DNA from: Marvinbryantia formatexigens
Lineage (GTDB): Bacteria; Bacillota; Clostridia; Oscillospirales; Ruminococcaceae
Direction of reading: 5' to 3'
NCBI GenBank assembly: GCA_021771035.1
Contig: JAETPU010000005.1
Span: 62,001-126,000, forward strand
DNA: 64,000 nt
The notes beneath the pieces are model-generated. The model saw only the letters and a program-made list of their open reading frames with translations, was not told where the DNA came from and did not search any database. Positions 16,744 through 25,089 of this stretch are shown piece by piece (the stretch's first letter is position 1; each line of letters begins with the position of its first letter). The translations under genes and the position numbers were made by a program.

Positions 16744-17535
16744 ATGAAACCAACCCGAGCCGTCCTGCGTTGCGTGATCCTGATGCTGCTGGTTTCTCTT
16801 GGAATCTCCATCGCGTCTGCATTTAGCTATAACCGGTATTTAGAGAAGAACTTCGTGCCTAACGGAAAAAAATGGCCTATGTTTGAGCAGGGAATCCCTA
16901 TTGAGGACATATACAACGAATATCTGGATTCTACTTATTATGCATTTAGCAATCTTACTTCATTTTCAATCGATATTGTGCTGAATCATCCAATCCGATA
17001 CTATCATACTCCCAATATAAACAGTGAGCCGGCAGTGGAACTGCCGGAGGGAAGATACCGGATTGAGATAGGAGAGCCTGTGTTTCATCAGGGGATTAAC
17101 ACGTTGCCAACCTATCAAGAGGGCTGGAGGTATGCTCGGACACTGCCAGAGCCACTGACGCTTGAAAATGAAAAGCAGGAGAGATTCACATCTCCGATGC
17201 GATGGTATTATGTGAGATTGGAGGATTTAAAGCGGGTTAAGGTGCAACTGCAGTTAGGAGCGCAACGCTTATATATCAAATTTTTTCTGAAGGGAAAGCG
17301 CAGGCCGCCAGCATCTCTGGAAAGACAGCTTGAGTATGGGGTAAGCCTAAACAACTTGGACAGAATCCTATACGAAAACGGCGACTACCTATCCCCCGAC
17401 CTCTTCAAGCCTCTGTGGGACTGGAAATGCACCGCCCTGGTAATCGGGATAGTTTTGCTCATGATTCCAGAGCGGCTTTTGGCAAGGCGGGAGAAAACCG
17501 TCAGAATTGGAAAGAGCAACCAGAAGGCTCTATAA
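16744..17535 (+). CDS. Array membrane protein A2 (two-TM, SH3b-like ectodomain)
   Basis: The 263-residue paralogue of A1. The first 22 residues are nearly the same (R-A-V-L-R-C-V-I-L-M-L-L-V-S-L-G-I-S), as are P-N-G-K-K-W-P-M-F-E-Q-G, the ectodomain motifs P-T-Y-Q-E-G-W-R-Y-A-R and Y-Y-V-R-L-E-D-L, and the juxtamembrane G-D-Y-L-S-P-D-L-F-K-P-L-W-D with its TM. The segment at about 168-210, between the ectodomain and the juxtamembrane motif, is divergent, which suggests a variable stalk. GAGAGGGGGCAG precedes the ATG. It follows the second copy of the terminator-promoter cassette. Function unknown. Confidence 0.8.
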   Translation: MKPTRAVLRCVILMLLVSLGISIASAFSYNRYLEKNFVPNGKKWPMFEQGIPIEDIYNEYLDSTYYAFSNLTSFSIDIVLNHPIRYYHTPNINSEPAVELPEGRYRIEIGEPVFHQGINTLPTYQEGWRYARTLPEPLTLENEKQERFTSPMRWYYVRLEDLKRVKVQLQLGAQRLYIKFFLKGKRRPPASLERQLEYGVSLNNLDRILYENGDYLSPDLFKPLWDWKCTALVIGIVLLMIPERLLARREKTVRIGKSNQKAL

Positions 17536-17760
17536 AATGGGAAAACCCGCTGTAACTTCCGGGAATTTTCATGAATGGGGAAAAAAGAACCATATGGGTG
17601 TTCAGAATCATTGGGTGCAGCGCGGTAAAGCCGGCGAATACACCGGACTGAGTATGATAAGAATTCATACCTGCCTGAAAGAAGTCTGGATTTAGGGATC
17701 TGCTCCTGTCTCCCGATAATTTTCGTACGACAGGGTATGCGGCAATTTGAGGATAAAAAA
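17536..17760 (+). other. Gap between A2 and C1
   Basis: No gene is supported. The stretch separates two array genes, shows no clear terminator and must contain the C1 promoter or carry read-through from A2. Confidence 0.4.
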
Positions 17761-18603
17761 ATGAAGAAGATTTGTGTGCCAGGGCTCCTGCTGTGTTTGT
17801 TGCTGTGCCTGGTAAATTTAGGGGCCAACGCTTGGGAAAATAACCTATTGGAACAGAACTTTCAGCGCAGGCGGGAGCAGTTTTTGGACAGAGGGCTGTA
17901 CCGTACGGAATATGTCCCCTATGATCAAGGCGTGCCGCTGGAGGACATTGACTTTCAAGAGAACGGGGGACGCATCGATTGGTTGATACAGACGTATGAT
18001 GTGCAACAACTCTCCTTTTGTTTACAGCATGATATCGCCTATTATGCCGCTCCCGAGGACACAGGCGCTCCTGTTCTGGTTCGGAAAAAGGGCGACTGGG
18101 TGACATTGTACGACTTGTACAGTAAAATGCTGGGAGGCAGAGGAATCGAAAATACATACCCGACCTACCAAAAGGGTTGGAGGTATGCATATCCGCTGCC
18201 CTTGACGCAAACGGAAACCTGGGAGGACGGAGGGTATCACGGAACGAAATTGTATGTACGGCTCAAGGAACTGGAACAGGTTCAAGCGGATCTGCTGAAA
18301 GCCAGCCGCTATGAGGGGATCTTTGATTCTGTCATTGAATTTGGTGACAGGAGATGGGATGGGAAACCATATGAAAAAGGGGAAAAGGAGGAGATGCTAT
18401 ATCGTCAAACGGAAAAACTGATCACAGAGACCTACAGCGGCGGAACCAGAACCCTGTTAAAAAAGGACAGGGACTACTATGACAAGGGATTTTACTTTTC
18501 AGAGGATCTGGAAGCTCCCCTCTGGGACACCTGGAATACGGTCCTTTTGCTGGGGGCTGCTGGCGGCCTGCTTCTTCTGATTACGTCAAAAAAGAGAGAA
18601 TAA
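17761..18603 (+). CDS. Array membrane protein C1 (two-TM, SH3b-like ectodomain)
   Basis: A 280-residue family member. The N-terminal membrane segment is V-P-G-L-L-L-C-L-L-L-C-L-V-N-L-G, followed by W-E-N-N-L-L-E-Q-N-F. The ectodomain shows D-I-A-Y-Y-A-A-P, P-T-Y-Q-K-G-W-R-Y-A-Y (134-144) and L-Y-V-R-L-K-E-L. The juxtamembrane motif is G-F-Y-F-S-E-D-L-E-A-P-L-W-D-T-W-N, then a second TM and a K-K-R-E tail. The ATG at 17761 is chosen over one 24 nt upstream because GAGGAT lies 8 nt ahead. A terminator follows directly. Closest paralogue is C2. Confidence 0.8.
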   Translation: MKKICVPGLLLCLLLCLVNLGANAWENNLLEQNFQRRREQFLDRGLYRTEYVPYDQGVPLEDIDFQENGGRIDWLIQTYDVQQLSFCLQHDIAYYAAPEDTGAPVLVRKKGDWVTLYDLYSKMLGGRGIENTYPTYQKGWRYAYPLPLTQTETWEDGGYHGTKLYVRLKELEQVQADLLKASRYEGIFDSVIEFGDRRWDGKPYEKGEKEEMLYRQTEKLITETYSGGTRTLLKKDRDYYDKGFYFSEDLEAPLWDTWNTVLLLGAAGGLLLLITSKKRE

Positions 18604-18613
18604 GTAAGAAACC

Positions 18614-18649
18614 AAATAGGTCTGCTCCAAGAATGGGACAGACCTATTT
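18614..18649 (+). terminator. Intrinsic terminator of C1
   Basis: AAATAGGTCTG (18614-18624) pairs with CAGACCTATTT (18639-18649), followed by CTTATAA, 10 nt past the stop codon. Confidence 0.75.
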
Positions 18650-18679
18650 CTTATAAATTATTAAAATTTAGAACTTTTG

Positions 18680-18708
18680 TTGAGAAATTTTATCGAATAT
18701 AGTACAAT
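18680..18708 (+). promoter_or_regulatory. Promoter of the C2-D1-D2-B operon
   Basis: TTGAGA (18680-18685) and TACAAT (18703-18708) are 17 bp apart. The sequence around the -10 (GAATATAGTACAAT) is shared with the A2 promoter, showing that promoter DNA was duplicated with the genes. Confidence 0.7.
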
Positions 18709-18840
18709 GATGATAACGAAAAAGAACGGGAATCCTGTTTATATTCCGGGGAAAATGGCGAATACTTGGGCGTTAAGCCTGAGAATAGGCGCTGAAACCG
18801 GCAGTCTGTGGAAAGATTGGCACACGCGGGAGGTCGGGCT

Positions 18841-19701
18841 ATGAAGAAAAGCAGCCGAATATGGTTACTGAGTGCTGCTGCCAGCTTGCTTTTTGCGATA
18901 GGGCATTTGGGGATCAATCTCTGGGAACGGCAGCTGATAGCCCAGAGGTTCGAAGACAGACGGGAAACTTTGGAACAAAGTGGCGGAAGTTATCGCTGGA
19001 AGTATTGTGATTATACCGAGGGAATGCCCATGCGGTGCATGGATATTCCAAGAGCCTTGAAAGAAGACGGCGCGCTGTTTGACGATTTGGTGGGATATAC
19101 TTATGAACTCCGGCAAATCTATTTTCGGCTTGGCCGGGATATCTCCTACTATGATTCCCCGGATTACTCACAGGATCCGGTATTTACCATTCCGGAGGGG
19201 GAATGGGTGCTGATTTCTAATCCTCACAGCGGGATAAGACAGCTCAATGGGTTCCGGAGCGCGCCCGCATACCAAAAGGGATGGCGTTTTGTCAGGCCGT
19301 TGGTGCGCCGTGGGAAGGATTGCTGGGAAGATACCGGAAGAGACGCCCTTTATATCCCGCTTCCAGTGCTGCGTCAGCTGCGGCGGGATATTCTTAGCTG
19401 CAGAAATCCCGATGAAAGGATCGATGGAATAGTCCAGTTTAACAGGATGTATTCGCAGGAAGAACAGCAGGTAATCCGCAGCGCGCAGACGGATCGATAC
19501 ATCCAAAAGCTTTTGGCAAACGAATCGGATTTGTTTTTGACGGATTGGGACTTGCTCCATGAGGGAATGTATTGTTCCGCGGATTTGTGCGAGCTGTGGG
19601 ATACGCGTATGAACGGATATGCCTGCATACTGACGGGCTTGGGGATTATCCCGCTGCTGCAGGTTATATGGAACAGGTTTCTGCATCGAGGCGGGTTCTG
19701 A
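18841..19701 (+). CDS. Array membrane protein C2 (two-TM, SH3b-like ectodomain)
   Basis: A 286-residue member related to C1: I-N-L-W-E-R-Q-L-I-A-Q-R-F-E corresponds to the C1 segment after its first TM. The ectodomain has D-I-S-Y-Y-D-S-P, V-F-T-I-P-E-G-E-W, P-A-Y-Q-K-G-W-R-F-V-R and L-Y-I-P-L-P-V-L. The juxtamembrane motif is degenerate (G-M-Y-C-S-A-D-L-C-E-L-W-D), followed by a TM. Start at 18841 has GGGAGG 7 nt upstream. D1 begins 15 nt after its stop, so C2 heads a four-gene operon. Confidence 0.8.
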   Translation: MKKSSRIWLLSAAASLLFAIGHLGINLWERQLIAQRFEDRRETLEQSGGSYRWKYCDYTEGMPMRCMDIPRALKEDGALFDDLVGYTYELRQIYFRLGRDISYYDSPDYSQDPVFTIPEGEWVLISNPHSGIRQLNGFRSAPAYQKGWRFVRPLVRRGKDCWEDTGRDALYIPLPVLRQLRRDILSCRNPDERIDGIVQFNRMYSQEEQQVIRSAQTDRYIQKLLANESDLFLTDWDLLHEGMYCSADLCELWDTRMNGYACILTGLGIIPLLQVIWNRFLHRGGF

Positions 19702-19716
19702 GGGGGGGAGGACAAG

Positions 19717-20523
19717 ATGACTAAACGAGGAAAAATTGCCGCGGTATTGAGTATCCTTTTGATGATAGCCCCACTGGTCCATGCCTGGTTTTTTCTCAGC
19801 CGCCGGGCTGCGCAGCTGAGCCATGTGGCCGCCCTGCGGGCGGAGCATCCCATACCCGATGAACCGTTCAGCAAATGGATGCCCTATAATTTGAAGTATA
19901 TGGGCGGCGGATCTCTCACACCGGCGGAGTACGACAAGCTATTGAACAGCGGTTTGTCCCAGGAGATTATCAGGCGCTATTATTGGCGTGCGGTGGGTCC
20001 GGTAAAGCTGGATTTTACCATTCGATATTATGAATCCCCCCAACTGTTTGCGCCTGTTGTCTGTGAGATTCCCGCAGGAACCTTCTGCCATATCGGGTCG
20101 TCTGGGTTCAGTCAAAGTTTTTATCTGAGCCCGGGTAAGGGGCCGATTACCTTCCCGACCAAAGACCCCGACTGGCGCTATGGAAGTGTTTTGGATTCTG
20201 ATGGCAATGATGAGGGGGACCAATATCGTGAAAGACAGATGGGCTATGTCCGCACTGAGGATATCCGGCGGTTCTGGGAATTATGCAACAGGGAAAACCC
20301 TGGACTAGAGCAGTATGTCATGCAGAGCAGTGCTCTGAATAATACACGGTGGGGAAAAATTCCCGATCCGCTTTTAACTGCGGATTATGCCCTCTATCAG
20401 CGGGGAATCTACGCCTCGCCCAATCTGTGCCCGGCTCCCTGGAATCTATGGTGTTCGGTAAGTATGCTGGCTGCGGCGGGATGTATGGTTTACTTGGCGC
20501 AGGAGAAGAGGAAACCCCGATAA
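19717..20523 (+). CDS. Array membrane protein D1 (two-TM, SH3b-like ectodomain)
   Basis: A 268-residue member. N-terminal TM at about 6-27, then the clearest SH3b-like run in the array: T-I-R-Y-Y-E-S-P, V-V-C-E-I-P-A-G-T-F-C-H-I-G, F-P-T-K-D-P-D-W-R-Y-G and M-G-Y-V-R-T-E-D-I. The juxtamembrane motif is G-I-Y-A-S-P-N-L-C-P-A-P-W-N-L-W, followed by the second TM. GGGGGGAGG precedes the ATG. D2 is its closest paralogue and lies just downstream. Function unknown. Confidence 0.8.
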   Translation: MTKRGKIAAVLSILLMIAPLVHAWFFLSRRAAQLSHVAALRAEHPIPDEPFSKWMPYNLKYMGGGSLTPAEYDKLLNSGLSQEIIRRYYWRAVGPVKLDFTIRYYESPQLFAPVVCEIPAGTFCHIGSSGFSQSFYLSPGKGPITFPTKDPDWRYGSVLDSDGNDEGDQYRERQMGYVRTEDIRRFWELCNRENPGLEQYVMQSSALNNTRWGKIPDPLLTADYALYQRGIYASPNLCPAPWNLWCSVSMLAAAGCMVYLAQEKRKPR

Positions 20524-20559
20524 ATGCTGCGGAATGGCATTGCAGATGGAGGGGACGAT

Positions 20560-21396
20560 ATGGCTGGCAAAGGGAAAAGACGACTGATATATCTGGGCGC
20601 CGCCTTGATTCTCATTCCCATTGTATATGCATGGGCACAGGCTGTCCGCTGGGAGATGCAAAAGCAATATGTTGCCCAGAGGCAGAGCCAGTGGTCCTCG
20701 CCGACACAGCCCCAGGGGGATCTGCCCTATTCGATCCGAGATCTGCACGATGGAATCCTGGTTCCGGCGGACTATCATAAGACAATGGAAAGCGGCCTGC
20801 CCAACGAGATCATAGAACGTTTTTTCTGGTGGCCTATGGATGCGGTGACTTTGGAGAAACCGATTCTCTATTATGAGCATCCAAGTACGGATTCATCGGT
20901 TGTGTGTGAACTGCCCGCGGGCACTCCGTGCCATGTGGGGCATGGACATTACCGGGAAAAATTGGAGATGTGGGTTGGGTATGGTGTAATCACCTATCCG
21001 ACCGCGGATCCTAACTGGAGATATGCACGGATTTTGGATGTGGCGCCTCAGTATTCACACAATGATGCGGCCTTGTCTCAGAGGATGGCCTATGTCCGTA
21101 CAGAGGATATCAAGCTGTTTTGGGAAGGCTGTATGAAAAAGAATCCCGGAATTGAGCAGTATATCCTGTGGGGTGCAACGGCAAACCATCCTGAATGGAA
21201 AGATCTGTCCGATCCGCTGCTGATAGCGGACAGCCTGCTCTATCAGCAGGGGGTGTATGCCTCCCCAAATCTGCGTCCAATGCCCTGGAATCTTTGGTGC
21301 ACCCTGAGCGCCGTGCTGGGAACGGTATGTCTAATGGCCGCATGGGTGAAAGGAAAGAGCGATGAAAAGAAAAAAATCACTCCCGGGAAATCCTGA
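20560..21396 (+). CDS. Array membrane protein D2 (two-TM, SH3b-like ectodomain)
   Basis: A 278-residue paralogue of D1 with I-L-Y-Y-E-H-P, V-V-C-E-L-P-A-G-T-P-C-H-V-G, Y-P-T-A-D-P-N-W-R-Y-A and M-A-Y-V-R-T-E-D-I, then N-P-G-I-E-Q-Y and G-V-Y-A-S-P-N-L-R-P-M-P-W-N-L-W before the second TM. The ATG at 20560 follows GGAGGGG; an ATG at 20524 touching the D1 stop has no such site. The 3' end overlaps the start of B by 35 nt, showing translational coupling. Confidence 0.8.
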   Translation: MAGKGKRRLIYLGAALILIPIVYAWAQAVRWEMQKQYVAQRQSQWSSPTQPQGDLPYSIRDLHDGILVPADYHKTMESGLPNEIIERFFWWPMDAVTLEKPILYYEHPSTDSSVVCELPAGTPCHVGHGHYREKLEMWVGYGVITYPTADPNWRYARILDVAPQYSHNDAALSQRMAYVRTEDIKLFWEGCMKKNPGIEQYILWGATANHPEWKDLSDPLLIADSLLYQQGVYASPNLRPMPWNLWCTLSAVLGTVCLMAAWVKGKSDEKKKITPGKS

Positions 21397-22300
21397 AGCC
21401 TCCCTTGTTTCATGGCTGATGCGGGTTGACACAAGATATTGGCAGAATCTTTTGGTGTTGCTGCTGGGGATCTGTATCCTGAAAACCGGGGCGGCGATGA
21501 ACGATAACCGAGAGGTGTACCGGGGGTATACACAGAGGTATGAACCGCTGAATCTGGATTGGGGCGGGCAGGAAATGGTGGATTACATAGACCGGAATCG
21601 TTTTTTCTTTGATGTGCCCGGTTACAATCAGACAGCCTATACCGTAACGCTCACACGCCCGCTGCGGTATTATACCCAGCCAAGCGCTTTTTCCAAGGTG
21701 GCGGTGGAACTGGGAGCCGGACAGCGCGTGGTACTGTTTGGAAGGTATGATTTCGGCTGCGGCAGCAACACGTTTCCTACCAGCCGCCGGGGCTGGAGGT
21801 GCGCGGTTCCTCTATTGCCTATGGAGTCGGAGAAGGTTGTGGTGCTGCACTCGGATATGAGTTATAGCGATGTGTACAGGCGTTGGGGCAGGCGGTATTA
21901 TTATGTGCGCCTGGAGGATCTGATGAGTATTGGACGGGAGTTTTATTTACAGGCGATCCCGGACAATTCGGACTATGTCCGACGGCTCTATGACTATCTG
22001 GGCCGTAGCAGTCCGGAGTATTTTCTCGCAAGAACTTTTGATCCCTTCGCCTATGGGATCACCGATTACCTGTCCGATACCGATAAGTTTTTGGAGGAAC
22101 TAACGCTCCGGGAGAGGTTCACCTCCTATGACAAAGAATTTTACCGGCGGGGCTGTTGTATTTCTCCTGATTTACTACAGCCATTATGGGATAGATGGAA
22201 TACTGTGATGGTACTTGGAGCACTTATCTGCACAGGCGTATTGACGGTTGGAAAAGTCACATCGGAACCCCGCAGGTGCAGATTTTTAAAATCGAGATAA
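21362..22300 (+). CDS. Array membrane protein B (two-TM, SH3b-like ectodomain)
   Basis: At 312 residues the longest member. It has a longer cytoplasmic N-terminus, a TM at about 28-46, then V-T-L-T-R-P-L-R-Y-Y (95-104), V-A-V-E-L-G-A-G, F-P-T-S-R-R-G-W-R-C-A and Y-Y-Y-V-R-L-E-D-L. A spacer of about 75 residues leads to G-C-C-I-S-P-D-L-L-Q-P-L-W-D-R-W-N and the second TM. It is the intact counterpart of the pseudogene at 15889-16580. The start overlaps D2 and has an AGGAAAG site. Function unknown. Confidence 0.8.
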   Translation: MKRKKSLPGNPEASLVSWLMRVDTRYWQNLLVLLLGICILKTGAAMNDNREVYRGYTQRYEPLNLDWGGQEMVDYIDRNRFFFDVPGYNQTAYTVTLTRPLRYYTQPSAFSKVAVELGAGQRVVLFGRYDFGCGSNTFPTSRRGWRCAVPLLPMESEKVVVLHSDMSYSDVYRRWGRRYYYVRLEDLMSIGREFYLQAIPDNSDYVRRLYDYLGRSSPEYFLARTFDPFAYGITDYLSDTDKFLEELTLRERFTSYDKEFYRRGCCISPDLLQPLWDRWNTVMVLGALICTGVLTVGKVTSEPRRCRFLKSR

Positions 22301-22388
22301 AACGGTGAAAAATGCCCAGGGTTTCACGTTTTTTGATGCCCAACATAAGATAATAGTAAATTTATCTTCAGAAGGGCGGGCTCAAACG

Positions 22389-22721
22389 ATGGAAATTCTG
22401 AAAATATTGGTACTCTTTTTTGCGATTATAGGTGTGGTTCAGTGCCTGATCTGGTGCAAACGGCTGCTGCTGCGTCCCAAGGGGCTGCGCCCGGCCAGGC
22501 TGACGGTGCCGCTGCGGGGCCATGTGGACAACGCCGAGCAGATTATCCGCTACTATTATCATCAGATGCAGTCCGATCCCTTTGGGGTTGGGGACATGGA
22601 ACTGATATTGGAGGACTGCGGCGTGGATGACGGCACCAGGGAAATCTGCGAGCGCTTTGCGCGGGACTATACCGGCGTGCAGTTTTATTCCCCGCAGGAG
22701 GAAGCCTGCCGGCTGGACTGA
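22389..22721 (+). CDS. Small membrane protein at the end of the array operon
   Basis: A 110-residue protein with one N-terminal TM (about 3-26) and a soluble region starting R-L-T-V-P-L-R-G-H-V-D-N-A-E-Q-I-I-R-Y-Y. The soluble part appears cytoplasmic and carries acidic helices and cysteines. It does not have the array motifs and is not a paralogue. The ATG at 22389 is chosen because hydrophobic residues follow at once; the site GAAGGGCGGG is only moderate. It lies 88 nt after B and is probably in the same transcript. Function unknown. Confidence 0.65.
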   Translation: MEILKILVLFFAIIGVVQCLIWCKRLLLRPKGLRPARLTVPLRGHVDNAEQIIRYYYHQMQSDPFGVGDMELILEDCGVDDGTREICERFARDYTGVQFYSPQEEACRLD

Positions 22722-22820
22722 GCCTGCCGCGGGAAACTGGCTGTAAGAGGCCCGGTGAATTCTCTTGTCAGCCAGGATTTTTCCCGCCGTGTTATCAGTG
22801 CTCCTCTTACAATCAGGGCA

Positions 22821-22845
22821 GCGGCGCGCTGAAGCCGCGGTTTTT
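22821..22845 (+). terminator. Short intrinsic terminator
   Basis: GCGGC (22821-22825) pairs with GCCGC (22834-22838), then GGTTTTT. It is a weak but reasonable end for the array operon, 100 nt after the last stop codon. Confidence 0.5.
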
Positions 22846-23033
22846 ATATGGGAATATCCCAGGACAGAACAGAAATGGGAATAAAATGGCTCCGCTGAGA
22901 AAAACGGCGTATTGTCTGTACCAATTCTTCCTCATCTTCCTGTTGACAGGCCCTTGGGCGAACCTTAGAATGAAGGCAGAGAGTATGAAAGCCTGGAATC
23001 CCTTTGAGGACCCTGTTAAAAGGAGGAGTAAAA

Positions 23034-24227
23034 ATGGATCTGATTGTCAATCAGGAGCTGGATGGTACCCGCCGGGACTATATTGACTATGGCCCGGCTG
23101 TGCCGCCTCAGGAAGAATCGGACTATATTGTGCAGGTAAAGTGGGATCGATACCGGTATCACTGTGCCGAAGGCGATATGTGGCCCCAAACCTGGGGTTT
23201 GGATGGAAACCTTTATGCGGCGGCAGGGGACAACAAGGGCAGCCCGATGAATTTCTGGAAGGTGAGCTCCTACGGGGCCTGGTCGGACTCAAAGCGGCTG
23301 GATCCCGCAAAGCTCACCAATACCAATGACTGGACGCTGGATTTAGTCGATGAGCTCCCGGTGGATCCCAAGGTGTACTGTACAAATCCCAAGGCGCCCA
23401 GCGTGAAGCCGGCAGGGCTTTTGGATGTGGACGGAACCTTATATTTCGCCGTCCAGGCACAAAATTATGGGGAGGAGCCTACGTTTAACCGGCAGCGCAA
23501 TCTGCATGGATGGATGATTACCTCCCAAGACTATGGGCACAGCTGGAACCGTGAGGCCACACCCACGGACTTTTTTACGGGAAGGCTGGCCTCCTGCCAT
23601 TTCTTACAATTCGGACGCGGCTACCAGGGGGCGCTGGACGGCTATGTCTATGCCTATTTTCCCTGTGGGGAGGATGGTGCCAGCTACTGGGAAAATGGAG
23701 ACGGGATGCTGCTGGGACGGGTCCCAAAGGAGGAGATTCTGCGCCGTGAGGCGTGGAGCTTCTATGCCGGCCGGGATCGGTTAGGACAACCCAGGTGGAG
23801 CGCGCTGGAAACGGACGCGCAATGGGTATTCCGGTATCCCAAGATGACGGGGGAAAACCATGTGTGCTATAACCCGGGGCTTCGGCGGTTCCTCATGGGG
23901 AACTACAGCTTTATCGACAATCAGCTGCGCCCGCGCCCCATCCATCAGATGAGCTGGCCGCAGGCCTATCGCAGCCAGCTGACACTGTTTGAGGCCGAGT
24001 ATCCCTGGGGCCCCTGGAAACTGTTTTATCGGGACGACGACTGGGGCACCTACGGGGATTACCAGCCCAGCTTCCCCACTAAGTGGATGTTTGAGGACGG
24101 GCACCTGATGCTGATGGTTTCCTCCGGTTCCTGGGACGACTATAATTTTGTAGTCCAGAAGATGGCGGTACGCCTGAAGGGGGAATCCGGGTTCTGCGAG
24201 GCCTCCCGGTATTTTGACTACCGCTGA
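23034..24227 (+). CDS. Beta-propeller protein, sialidase-like/DUF4185-like
   Basis: A 397-residue protein with repeated strand-turn units typical of a propeller: M-W-P-Q-T-W-G-L-D-G-N-L-Y, G-W-M-I-T-S-Q-D-Y-G-H-S-W-N, W-V-F-R-Y-P-K-M-T-G and W-D-D-Y-N-F-V-V-Q-K-M. The S-x-D-x-G-x-S-W pattern is a sialidase-type Asp-box. No signal peptide is visible, so it would be cytoplasmic. AAAAGGAGGAG precedes the ATG at 23034. The carbohydrate-related role is inferred from the fold; the substrate is unknown. Confidence 0.7.
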   Translation: MDLIVNQELDGTRRDYIDYGPAVPPQEESDYIVQVKWDRYRYHCAEGDMWPQTWGLDGNLYAAAGDNKGSPMNFWKVSSYGAWSDSKRLDPAKLTNTNDWTLDLVDELPVDPKVYCTNPKAPSVKPAGLLDVDGTLYFAVQAQNYGEEPTFNRQRNLHGWMITSQDYGHSWNREATPTDFFTGRLASCHFLQFGRGYQGALDGYVYAYFPCGEDGASYWENGDGMLLGRVPKEEILRREAWSFYAGRDRLGQPRWSALETDAQWVFRYPKMTGENHVCYNPGLRRFLMGNYSFIDNQLRPRPIHQMSWPQAYRSQLTLFEAEYPWGPWKLFYRDDDWGTYGDYQPSFPTKWMFEDGHLMLMVSSGSWDDYNFVVQKMAVRLKGESGFCEASRYFDYR

Positions 24228-24349
24228 GGGCCTTGTACGGACAATTCACGGGGAACGATATTTTCCAAACGTGAGCGGATGCCTGGGACAATGAGAGGGT
24301 GCGGCTATGGCAGTGAAACGAAGAATACTCCGGGCCTCAGGGGGGAGAG

Positions 24350-24502
24350 TTGATCCCTTTTTATATCCTAACGGTCAAGGATGGCAAAGTATTGGCAAGC
24401 GTTAGTTATAGTAAAGATGCCTTGATCCCATTGGACGAATTCCGAAAATATGCAATTTATTTTTCATACAGGGATTGGCAGGAAGGGGATCCCCTTCCGT
24501 AA
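24350..24502 (+). CDS. Possible small protein or gene fragment
   Basis: A TTG codon behind GGGGGGAG opens a 50-residue frame with plausible composition: F-Y-I-L-T-V-K-D-G-K-V-L-A-S-V-S-Y, then L-I-P-L-D-E-F-R-K-Y. It resembles the last strands of a larger protein more than a complete one, so a degraded gene is equally likely. No homologue is recognised. Confidence 0.3.
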   Translation: MIPFYILTVKDGKVLASVSYSKDALIPLDEFRKYAIYFSYRDWQEGDPLP

Positions 24503-24547
24503 GGCCGTATTTGTCAATCCATTTGTCCAAAAAGAGGAGGTCTATTG

Positions 24548-25087
24548 ATGTGGGTACCCCGTTGGAGACAGGCATCTGCCATAGGGCTGGCAGTAATTTG
24601 GATGACCTTGAGCTTTATCCTGTACATCTGGCTTTGGTTTGGATGGCCTTATCGAACCTTTGAGGAATACGGCCCCCAGAATCCCCCGGATTTTGAAACC
24701 CTGCCGGTCCAGTGGTATGTAAAAACCTCCCGGACTGTCGCCCATGGAATTGTGGTTCGGCGGCAGGAATCCGTTTTATTGCCGGTACTCTCAAGGCATG
24801 GCGAGGTCTATACCAAAATATCGGTCAAGCCGTTTGAGGTGCTCAAGGGCGACCGGCTTTCCTCCACTATCGACTATTGGGAGCCGGACGGAGTGTGCGC
24901 CTGGGGCTTCACCAGTTTTGCCGGGCACCGTCCGGTGGAGGTTGGGGACGAAGTGGTCACATTTGTAGGATTTGACGGGGTATCCCAGTATTGGAATACC
25001 CCACGGTTTCCCGAAAACTCCGCCATAGGAGCGGAGCCTTATAAGGCGTATATCCGAAAAACGTTGGAAGAGCAGGGAGGGTTTTAG
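24548..25087 (+). CDS. Membrane-anchored protein of unknown function
   Basis: A 179-residue protein with one N-terminal TM (about 9-30, I-G-L-A-V-I-W-M-T-L-S-F-I-L-Y-I-W-L) and an extracytoplasmic domain. It contains G-E-V-Y-T-K-I-S-V-K-P-F-E-V-L-K-G-D, a pattern seen in small secreted beta-barrel domains of Firmicutes. AGGAGG lies 9 nt before the ATG at 24548. The next gene starts 2 nt after the stop, so the two are co-transcribed. Function unknown. Confidence 0.65.
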   Translation: MWVPRWRQASAIGLAVIWMTLSFILYIWLWFGWPYRTFEEYGPQNPPDFETLPVQWYVKTSRTVAHGIVVRRQESVLLPVLSRHGEVYTKISVKPFEVLKGDRLSSTIDYWEPDGVCAWGFTSFAGHRPVEVGDEVVTFVGFDGVSQYWNTPRFPENSAIGAEPYKAYIRKTLEEQGGF

Positions 25088-25089
25088 CT

